Shown here: positions 16,801 to 22,500 of the stretch, piece by piece
Position numbering within the stretch: position 1 is the stretch's first letter
How the letters are laid out: every line of letters starts with the position of its first letter
Assembly (NCBI GenBank): GCA_905221605.1
Contig: CAJNDS010001846.1
Span: 1-22,500, forward strand
Length of the DNA: 22,500 nt
Direction: 5' to 3'
Origin: Symbiodinium natans
Taxonomy: Eukaryota; Sar; Dinophyceae; Suessiales; Symbiodiniaceae
The notes under the pieces: model-generated
The model's database searches: none
The model's input: only the letters and a program-made list of their open reading frames with translations
What the model was told of the DNA's origin: nothing
Made by a program: the position numbers and the translations under genes

Positions 16801-18834
16801 CGCAACCCCAGCGGCCAGACAGTACGCGCATGGGATACTGACGATAATTGACGCCTGGTGGACTCGTCGTTCCGTGCGTGCGTTCATATATGTCGATGAA
16901 CTCGGAAACGTGCTCTCTCCAGAAGTTCACGCACTTACCCAGCGATGCAAAATACTTCGAAAAGGAACCCATGGTGCTTGGATAAGCGCGTTGCGCTTCT
17001 GACAAGAAATCGTCAGCCATCTGCAATTGTTCACGGACAGCAATATGAAATTGGTGCAAGATGCAGTTGACGTCGACATAAAACACATTGGGGAGGCCTG
17101 CCCGACTGACTGCAGCCAGTGTTTGCTTTCTTCTCGCTGATTGGTCGGTGCCAGCGTCAGTCGTGTCAGCGAAAATAAATATGGAGTTTGGCCGCAACTC
17201 GCCTCGCCTCAGGTCAGGTGATGAGCACTAAGACAGAGACCACAGGAAACAACATAAACGACTCGACACTACGACACTATTACATACCGACAACAACTAT
17301 GCCAAATATTTATACCGAAGCAAAATCAGCTTCTCTGCCAGGCCGGCAATGTCATGCAGATACGGGATGCCCAACGAACGCAGCTGCTTCACAACCAGCC
17401 CCAAAGCATGGGAGCTGGTGCCGCCCATGACCACATGGAGGTCCGACCTGATTGGTGCACTCACACTCACATGACTTACGTACATACATCTTACATTATA
17501 AAATGGTAATGATAATCAATCTGAGCCAAGCACTACGCACATAACCCAAAGGCCCACAGGCCAGCCCAAGCCAACAATTAGATTCCAGAGATAAACGCAA
17601 ACATCGCTGAAAGCCGCCCAAGGCAAAGGCAACCGGCAACCGGCAACACATGTTCTATTGATAACATCATGTAATCATGTAATGTCTTACCGAGAAGCAC
17701 GCAACGTCGGTAGGTCATGCCAGCCGCAAAGTTCCCGGCTTTCAAGGCGCCGTCATCGCAGATGAAGCTGACAGCCGCCTCAAGCACATGGAGCTTCTTA
17801 CGTCTCCAGATGGAAGAGTTCGTGGCATCGGATCTGTAGCCAACGGCAAACAGATTAAAGCCAGTACCTGCATCTGGCGGCGTCCCAGGCTCCTTCGTTG
17901 ACATCTTGACGCCCTCTGCCACATAGCACTGAAAGCTGTGAAGAAGTGCTGCTGCCGCCCGATGCTCACATCGAATGACCGTCTGCTGCGAGATGTCAGT
18001 CATTGACAGTACTCCAAAGTCAGCAGCGGCCACATGTGTCAAACTCTTCCGTAGCCCAATGGAGAACATGCTCTGCAACGAAAACCTGCCGCCACGGCCA
18101 TCCTTTTGTTTTCCAAGCTTGCGGATTGTAAAAGCATCGTCCACTGTGTTCTTAATCGCCAAAGCCAGTGACTGCTTCTTCTCCTCCTTTGCAAGGGCTC
18201 GCTTTGCACACAGCAGCTTTTTGTTTAAATCCTTAATCCTGGCATCCCTTGTCTGCAACTGACGGTGCTGCTTCAAGCATAGCCGCACAAGGTCAGGTTT
18301 ATCCTGGGCGAGAAGATGCTGCGCATGCATTGCCTGCGCTGCCGGCGCTGGCCGAACTGCAACTGCAACGGGCTGTGCCGCCTGTGCCTGTGCCGGCTGC
18401 GCTGCTGCAACTGCAACCCTTTGTCGCTCATCATCATCGTCTGATGATAATATTTCCAACCCACCATCCAGCGCCTGTACCACCTGAGTCTGTCGTGGCT
18501 CCACCAGCAAGGGCCTGTCACCGTCACCGGAATCATCGTGAATTTCGAATGACAATGGTGGCAGCCGAAAACCCAACGCCGTGCACATAGATTGAAGGTG
18601 TCTCAAGCTTATGAAGTTTCCATGCACGCCAGGACCTTGCAAGCGGGGCACAGCATTCAGTGCATTGGCAATCCGATCATTGGCAGCCTTCGCGGATAGC
18701 CCTTGCTCACGCAGCAAGTTTCTTACGCAGCTAACAACTGCATCTCTGCCTATTCCGGTCTGGCCATTGCTGAATGTCACCACACCGGTAGCCAGCAAGG
18801 TTGCGAGCGCTCTCTGAGCAAGCAGCGACGACAT
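10440..18834 (-). CDS. Large nine-exon dinoflagellate family protein, transposase-like core (weak) and Cys-rich C-terminus
   Basis: Exons: 18834 to 17699 or 17691, 17447-17316, 17207-16206, 15939-15875, 14076-13682, 13496-13353, 13082-11445 and 10847-10440 (stop TAG), about 1,640 residues; a small exon may be missing near 17.5 kb. Six of seven junctions agree in phase. Order of parts: N-terminal helical domain, coiled coil, core with FADTTDAGTD and YVDVNCILHQFH, RWGCVHAAE, Lys/Ala linker, LLWMIWRPP, DTQLVESINSIIK, a long acidic mid-region and a Cys/His cluster. The spacing of two Asp motifs, an RW motif and a late Glu-Ser-Asn-Ser motif recalls DDE transposases of hAT/Mutator type, but I cannot align it and treat this as inference. 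I recall related multi-copy proteins in Symbiodiniaceae. It could equally be a host multigene family. One intron holds a complete small gene. Confidence 0.6.
10895..11155. repeat. Degenerate telomere-like array, CCCTAAA orientation, in the last intron of the large gene
   Basis: CCCTAAA and CCCTAGG variants (repeated GCCCTAGG) run for about 260 bases. The remaining 11156-11444 is intron: a few TGACTCA-type direct repeats at about 11195-11215 and AACTCA-rich sequence, no gene. Confidence 0.85.
11445..13082 (-). CDS. Exon 7 of the large gene: long acidic region
   Basis: 546 codons, phase 0 at both ends (acceptor TATGCAG|GAT, donor AAG|GTCGC). The start is basic and aromatic (AKFKWVANAVVKWHKASKAF). 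A middle part is rich in Asp/Glu/Ala (DEDAPDTSNAGAEG, DDSQEASEEMAAGLFEDAD). Then come a KRTSQ...NPKRLRG nuclear-signal-like patch, an acidic cluster (SSDEDEADDSDFIEDAEDD) and a folded-looking end (STYKKAYKLWHEAF to VCRFVNFLK). If unspliced, the frame stops at 11403 after HANEDCPDC. Confidence 0.75.
13235..13247. repeat. Run of 13 C
   Basis: A homopolymer in the intron upstream of exon 7 of the large gene. A run of 14 T lies at 13582-13595. Both are prone to sequencing length error but do not touch exons. Confidence 0.8.
13353..14076 (-). CDS. Exons 5 and 6 of the large gene
   Basis: Exon 5 (14076-13682) encodes ADELLAADISSLEYN, helical segments and the motif DTQLVESINSIIKLISTRCAK. Its Glu and Asn-Ser resemble the third acidic motif of some transposases. 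It ends CAG|GTCGG. Exon 6 (13496-13353) starts CCAG|GAC and encodes MNAADRFRPTDTMTL and LAAALPELKQ, ending at GC donor CAG|GCACA. The intron between them has a run of 14 T on the plus strand, and the intron after exon 6 has a run of 13 C. Confidence 0.65.
14190..14281. repeat. Short TCATGACT-type tandem repeats
   Basis: About nine imperfect copies of TCCATGAC/TTCATGAC in 90 bases, inside the intron of the large gene between the nested gene and exon 5. A short (CA)n run precedes it at about 14096-14110. Confidence 0.75.
14398..15291 (-). CDS. Second exon of the nested gene
   Basis: 297 codons plus stop after acceptor TACTCAG|TAC. The repeated segment AAPIGHPA occurs twice (about 14750 and 14610), showing an internal duplication. 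Plus-strand frames at 14441-14944 and 14945-15295 are mirror images with Ala/Gly composition. The ordered C-terminal 40 residues are the part most likely to support a homology search. Confidence 0.55.
   Translation of the reverse strand, partial: YKPIQGFDRLLADIADRPNLPDGDAAAAAAEEALNDMLGLGRESDDDGTPAAAAGAARGSSAPAPGGPSPPTPVPSRPADANPGQHCDPLPAGPPGSSADGGPLPANAKAKANGCIHSAGPSSPHAPSRAGGPPVPCPAKAKADGYVLPAAPPAGAHGAKANAVPTPTVKAARAAPIGHPAPMPSPPRPGPAHEAHAPPAGLDPAREAHGVNAALPGPTAPAAPIGHPAHIGVGLGNGSGSPMNVHAANGQMTMPLAYVNVPHVLQQQPNTGGFRVNVSIEVVIRPLPPPREPDAEA
14398..15688 (-). CDS. RGG and Pro/Ala-rich protein nested in an intron of the large gene
   Basis: Exon 1 runs from ATG 15688 to 15491 (donor CGT|GCTCG), exon 2 from 15291 to stop TGA at 14400-14398; it gives about 363 residues. 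Exon 1 encodes MDDSGDRGKKRARSAPPPP and then RGG/GRG repeats, as in RNA-binding disordered regions. Exon 2 opens YKPIQGFDRLLADI and EEALNDMLGLG, then a long Pro/Ala/Gly/His-rich part with KAKANG- and KAKADG-type repeats, ending in a more ordered tail (MTMPLAYVNVPHVL, FRVNVSIEVVIRPLP). Exon 1 could also read on to a TAG at 15440. It lies wholly within the 15874-14077 intron on the same strand. Whether it is an independent gene or alternative exons is unknown. Confidence 0.5.
15875..15939 (-). CDS. 65-bp exon 4 of the large gene
   Basis: It lies between acceptor ACCAG|G at 15939 and a GA-type donor AAAG|GACTG at 15875. It encodes FPLKLLWMIWRPPLARCSKRK, which joins TRR of exon 3 to GIADELL of exon 5 with both phases correct. 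I recall an equivalent xFPWRLLWL...KP...C segment at this point in related dinoflagellate proteins. A different frame (EAALDDMAATAGK) is also open but breaks both phases. Confidence 0.55.
16206..17207 (-). CDS. Exon 3 of the large gene: putative catalytic-like core and Lys/Ala linker
   Basis: 334 codons. A predicted strand and acidic motif (NSIFIFADTTDAGTD) is followed 25 residues on by a second (NVFYVDVNCILHQFH). Then come a helical region, RWGCVHAAELFFLERKREF, a low-complexity Lys/Ala/Gly linker (about 16620-16690) and further helices. It ends AG|GCACC (GC donor). The minus frame runs on to a stop at 16106, but phase and content favour splicing at 16206. The plus-strand frames here are shadows. 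Confidence 0.65.
17316..17447 (-). CDS. Exon 2 of the large gene
   Basis: 44 codons between acceptor CCAATCAG|G and donor CG|GTATA, encoding SDLHVVMGGTSSHALGL and the helical LGIPYLHDIAGLAEKLILLR. Its downstream phase matches exon 3 exactly (LLR joined to RGELRPN). Confidence 0.6.
17691..18834 (-). CDS. Exon 1 of the large gene: helical N-terminus and coiled coil
   Basis: ATG 18834 opens MSSLLAQRALATLL. About 378 codons follow. A compact region (VVSCVRNLLREQGL to LQSMCTALGF) precedes an acidic, Ala/Gln-rich linker with a poly-Asp run. A Lys/Leu-rich coiled coil comes next, at about residues 185-230 (LQTRDARIKDLNKKLL). The 3' end has the best donor in the window, G|GTAAG at 17691/17690, but this puts exon 2 out of frame. 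GT|GCTTC after 17699 keeps phase with a weaker GC donor. Confidence 0.6.
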
Positions 18835-19330
18835 TGCGTTCAAGCGGCAAGCAACAACAATTAATACATAAATTGTTACAGTTACAGTTACAGTTCCACT
18901 GGGCTGGGTGTGGTTTACGCCTAGTGTAGTGGAGGGTTCAGCGGCTAGCCTTGCCTATACCTAACTTTCCTACCAGTCTATCGTTGTCCGTTGTCAGTAC
19001 CAGTACAAGAACTTAAGAACTCATCAATCGAGCGGTGACTGGTGACCAACAATGACCAACGCTTTCTTGGGCAACAACATTGCGGCATTGTCATCTTGCC
19101 AGCACATTGCGGCATTGGCTCGGCTCACGTTACACATTCACGTCTTTCATGTTGGCTGCCATCATCATGTTACCAAAGACTCAGAAGGTGGGCCAACAAG
19201 CCAACACGGGCCACCGCACAAACACAATCATTGTATCAGCAATCATTCATGTTGCCGCTGCCAACAAACCAAATTGAAACACAATCACAAACGCCAATCC
19301 CACGACTTCCAACAAGCAAACAACAATACG
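18835..19330. other. Upstream flank of the large gene, no gene
   Basis: It contains (GTTACA)3 at about 18876-18895 and CA/AAC-rich sequence. Overlapping plus-strand frames at 19042-19477 are Thr/His/Gln-rich and look spurious. Confidence 0.35.
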
Positions 19331-19696
19331 CACGGTCTACGAGTCTACGGCCGTACGGCTCCTGTGCTCACAGCTCATGTCGATAAGCATCAATCACGCA
19401 ACTCACACAACCTCAGTCACAATCTCCAGCAACCAGCAACCAACACGAAACAACGACGCGCTGTCTGTGACCTATAGGCTATAGGATCCGGAGACTGCAA
19501 GCAAGCAACAAGACGCACGGCCTACGGCCCCTACGGCCTACGGCCCTACGGCTCCTGTGCTCACGGCTCACAACTCATGTCGACAATCATCACTCACACA
19601 ACCTCCAGCAATCAAGACATGTCAACAATCATCACTCACACAACCTCCAGCAACCAAGACATGTCAACAATCATCACTCACACAGCCTCCAGCAGT
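19330..19696. repeat. Diverged segmental duplication and 42-bp tandem repeat
   Basis: The block of CTACGG-rich sequence followed by GGCTCCTGTGCTCAC at 19335-19440 recurs at 19505-19620. From 19576 a 42-bp unit (CATGTCAACAATCATCACTC start) repeats at 19576, 19618 and 19660. 42 is 14 codons, which produces a repetitive plus-strand frame (CQQSSLTQPPATKT) that I do not call a gene. Confidence 0.75.
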
Positions 19697-19697
19697 T

Positions 19698-19752
19698 AAT
19701 TTATGGCTTAGGGTTTCGGGTTTAGGGTTTAGGGCGGGTGTATATTTAGGGA
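19698..19752. repeat. Short telomere-like array, TTTAGGG orientation
   Basis: Four or five copies with variants (TTTCGGG, TTTAGGGC, ATTTAGGG). Isolated from the large array at 21870. Confidence 0.75.
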
Positions 19753-20427
19753 ATAGACCAGGGTTCTGTGTCTTCTGGGCTCGGGCTCGGGTATTTTGGA
19801 GGGGTTGGCGCTCCTGGTCCCCAACGGTCAGCGCAGCGGCACGTGGCGTCGAGCAATCGTGGCGGTAGCGATCAAAAATCATGAACGTAGTGGTGATTGA
19901 CATGTTGTTTGTTTCCGTCACGTGTTGTTGCCCTTGTTTCTGATAGTGGTATACTACTCCCCCCCCCTGTGTTTTCCATGTTGTATCAGTGTTGGTAGCC
20001 TCCAAAACACTCACAACCCCACGACCCAAGATGGTAGCCCATGTATACAACTATGTTTTTTCTCGTAAGGCTATCATGCAACCTTCCTCAGAAATTGTCT
20101 TTCCATTGAATAACGCCCAAAAAATCCCAAACCCTATCTTCATATCACTTCTGGAATCCTCTCCATTGAATCAAACGCCTACAAAAAAAAAACAAGCCCT
20201 GTCTACATAGTACTCCGGAAACCCCGGCCCTTATTATGGAACCAGTTGCCAGAAACCCCTATCCTCATATGGAACCAGCTGTCGCGGACATCTTGGAATC
20301 AGCATAATGCCCGCGCTGTCGGGTTTATAGACAACCATGGGAGTGGATTTATTAACATGACGATGGAATCAAAGCTAAAAGTGCGAGCATGCTGGCGCAT
20401 CATTCCGTGGCCCTTCCACGAAGGCAT
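19753..20427. other. Gene-free stretch
   Basis: 675 bases without a supportable gene. It contains an A run near 20181, a C run near 19960 and two direct copies of TATGGAACCAG at about 20235 and 20266. A minus frame of 128 codons at 19664-20050 has no recognisable content. Confidence 0.35.
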
Positions 20428-21360
20428 CAAGGGCGAACCTACGTTCTACGGTCCTTCACCTGAAGGTACACATGCATGAGGTACATGGCCCTCCAGCGCA
20501 GTCCTTCAATTTAAGACGAACACAAGGTAAATGGACCTTATCTGCAATCTTTCAACCAAGGGTACTAGTGTACCCACCTGTGTAGTCCTGCCATGAAGCA
20601 CAGACATATAAGCTATCTCAAACATGGGCGAATATGAGGTACACGACCTTCTCTTTTGTCCTTCAGAAAACGGCGAACAGAAAGTGCGGCATACGATTCC
20701 GTTCAATTAAAGGCTGAACATAAGGTACATGGCCTTCCTCTGGCATCTTTCAAGGTCACATAACTCACCTGTGCTATCCATCAATTAAGGCGAACAGAAG
20801 GTACATGGCCTCCTCTGCTACCCTTCAATGAAGGGCGAACACAGGGCACACGACCCTCCTCTGCTATCCTTCAATTAAGGGCGAACATAAGGCACATGGC
20901 CCTCCCTGCTACCGTTCAATTCAGGGCGAACATGCTGTATGTGGCCTTCCTCTGGTAGTCTTCAAGGTACGTAGCCTTCCCGTACCATTCTCATTCAGAA
21001 CACAAGGTGCATGGCCCTCCTCTGCTGCCCTTCAATTAAGGGCGAACATGAGGCACATGGCCTTTCCTGAACTACCCTTCAACTAAGGGCGAACAGAACC
21101 TCTGCTATCCCTCAATTAAGGGCGAACGTAAGGTACATGGCCAAGGCCCGGGAAAAGCCCTGCTGGAGAAGAGGCTGCGGAGAGGCCCTAGCCCCGAAGA
21201 AGCCCCGGAGGAGAGGCCCCGAAGAGGCGCCGGAGAAAGGAGGCCTGTCCGGGAAGGGCAAGAGGTTGGAGACCCCGAAGACCTGGATGGCCCTCCTTCA
21301 ATTAGGGGCGAACTGAGGTACCTGGCCTTCCTGAGGGCGAACATAAGGTACATGGCCAAA
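20428..21360. repeat. 45-bp minisatellite, diverged
   Basis: The unit begins GGGCGAACATAAGGTACATG and continues with a GCCCTCCTCTGCTA and CCTTCAATTAA part. GGCGAAC occurs at about 20429, 20789, 20834, 20880, 20925, 21041, 21089, 21121, 21306 and 21334, and degenerate units fill the gaps. Spacing is 45-48 bases where regular. From 21144 it is interrupted by GA-rich sequence. Confidence 0.8.
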
Positions 21361-21660
21361 GGCCCGGAAGGTGCAGGAAGAGACCCCGCAAAGGCCTGGA
21401 GAAGAGGCTGCGGAAAGGCCCCGACCGCGAAGAGGCCCCGGAGGAGAGGCCCCGAAGAGGTGCCGGAGAAAGGAGGCCTGTCCAGGAAGGAGAAGCCCCG
21501 AAGACTTGGACAGCCCGAAGAGGAGTTGAAGAGGCCCTGAAGAGGCCCTCCAGAACCCCAAGAGGCCTCGAAGAGGCCCGGATGAGCCTGGGAAAGGCTC
21601 TGGAGAGGTTGCAGAGAGCCCGGCAAAGGCCGAGCCGGAGAGGCCCTGGCACAAGGCTCC
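21144..21660. repeat. GA/GC-rich low-complexity block with a 215-bp-offset duplication
   Basis: The segment from about 21140 to 21270 (AAGGCCCGG, then GGAGGAGAGGCCCCGAAGAG, then GGAGAAAGGAGGCCTGTCC) recurs at about 21355-21490. It is dominated by GAGGCCC/GAAGAGG units. It gives a 196-codon minus frame (21105-21695) of Gly-Leu-Phe repeats that looks like a by-product. Confidence 0.75.
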
Positions 21661-21869
21661 ATGAAGGGATTGTATGCCTCCCCGGTCCTTTGCACCAGGG
21701 TTTAGGGCTTTCATTATACAGCTGCGAGTGGCAGCTTTCGCAAAGCCGCGTGGACCTTCCGGTCCAGGACCTACGGCAGCCCCTTCCGGTGGGCTGCCTC
21801 GGTCCGCGGGCGCCTTCCGGTCCGCCCGCTGCGGCCGGCCCCTTTGCTTGGAGTGGGGCCGGCCTTCAG
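21661..21869. other. GC-rich flank of the telomere-like array
   Basis: It contains several short CTTCCGGTCC/GGCCGGCC-type repeats, no gene. The switch to TTTAGGG repeats at 21870 is abrupt. Confidence 0.4.
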
Positions 21870-22151
21870 TTTAGGGTTTAGGGTTTAGGGTTTAGGGTTT
21901 AGGGTTCAGGGTTCAGGGTTTAGGTTTAGGGTTTAGGGTTTAGGGTTTAGGGTTTAGGGTTTAGGGTTTAGGGTTTAGGGTTCGGTTTAGGGTTTAGGGT
22001 TTAGGGTTTAGGGTTTAGGGTTTAGGGTTTAGGGTTTAGGGTTTAGGGTTTAGGGTTCAGGGTTCAGGGTTCAGGGTTCAGCGTTTAGCGTTTAGCGTTT
22101 AGGGTTTAGGGTTTAGCCCTAAACCCTAAACCCCAAACCCTAAACCCTAAC
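21870..22151. repeat. Telomere-type array with a head-to-head junction
   Basis: TTTAGGG repeats run from 21870 to 22116, largely perfect, with blocks of variants TTCAGGG and TTTAGCG near 22050-22100. They invert directly into CCCTAAA repeats at 22117-22151 (GGTTTAG|CCCTAAACC). The junction is a near-perfect palindrome. Confidence 0.95.
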
Positions 22152-22500
22152 AAACGCCCACAAAGGCCACGAGCCCATCTGAGACCCCCACTGCGGCTGC
22201 GGCATTGCGACGTACTGGTGGGCGCCGGCAGGGCCAGGGGCCTGCTAGGGTTTAGGGTTTTATAGGGTTTTATGGGTTGTATAGGGTTTTAAAGGGTTTT
22301 ATAGGGTTTCATGAGTTTTTTATGGGGTTTTATGGGGTTTAGGTTTTAGGCTGTAGGGTTTGGGGTTCAGGGTTTCGGATGTAATCAGGGTTTTAAGGTT
22401 CAGGGTGGTTCAGGGCTGGGGGGCAGCTTCTTTTCGACGGTAAACCCTATACGCCCCAAGCTTAAAAGCCTAGTTGCCGAACGATTCGGGGGGCTACCCT
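22152..22500. other. Right end: degenerate AGGGTTTTAT repeats, no gene
   Basis: After 80 bases of unique GC-rich sequence, 22245-22400 is made of degenerate units such as TAGGGTTTTAT and TTTATGGGG, probably decayed telomere-like repeat. No ORF can be supported up to the window edge. Confidence 0.6.

Noticed and set aside
19557-19868. Plus-strand ORF with a 14-residue repeat
   Set aside because: Direct consequence of the 42-bp tandem repeat; it ends in telomere-like sequence.
21105-21695. 196-codon minus-strand ORF with Gly-Leu-Phe repeats
   Set aside because: Arises from GA/GC-rich repeats that are open in all minus frames; no start context, splice signals or folded region.

Overview
This window looks like nuclear DNA of a dinoflagellate, most likely a Symbiodiniaceae-type genome. 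Four things point there: interstitial telomere-like repeats of the TTTAGGG/CCCTAAA type, introns whose donors are a mixture of GT, GC and GA with acceptors mostly AG|G, Lys/Ala-rich linkers in the proteins, and protein families that I recall only from dinoflagellates. No bacterial, organellar or rRNA/tRNA gene is visible.

Every gene I can support lies on the minus strand, so the map reads right to left as a one-way gene cluster. Most long plus-strand frames are shadows. In transcription order: (1) a large nine-exon gene at 18834-10440, with a transposase-like core (weak inference) and a Cys-rich, zinc-finger-like last exon; (2) a small Pro/Ala-rich, RGG-containing gene at 15688-14398, inside one intron of gene 1 on the same strand; (3) a gene at 9950-7628 for a proline-rich protein with a very basic Ser/Lys/Arg tail; (4) a six-exon gene at about 5905-2641 for a C5-cytosine DNA methyltransferase in which motifs I, II, III, IV, VI, VIII, IX and X can all be read; (5) a gene from 2071 running off the left edge, belonging to a dinoflagellate family of unknown function.

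Spacers and introns are full of repeats. There is a 32-bp minisatellite of about 22 palindromic units (6302-7010) upstream of the methyltransferase gene. Telomere-like arrays lie at 7131-7349, 8664-8775, 8855-8955, 10895-11155, 19698-19752 and 21870-22151. The last is a head-to-head TTTAGGG/CCCTAAA junction. The right-hand 3.7 kb has no supportable gene and consists of 42-bp, 45-bp and GA-rich repeats followed by telomere-like DNA.

Exon models were built by hand from reading frame, splice-site sequence and codon phase. Most junctions agree in phase; the junction between the first two exons of gene 1 does not. No function linking the genes is proven. A DNA methyltransferase, a transposase-like protein and two low-complexity nuclear-type proteins in one cluster suggest a selfish or genome-modifying gene set, but that is a hypothesis.
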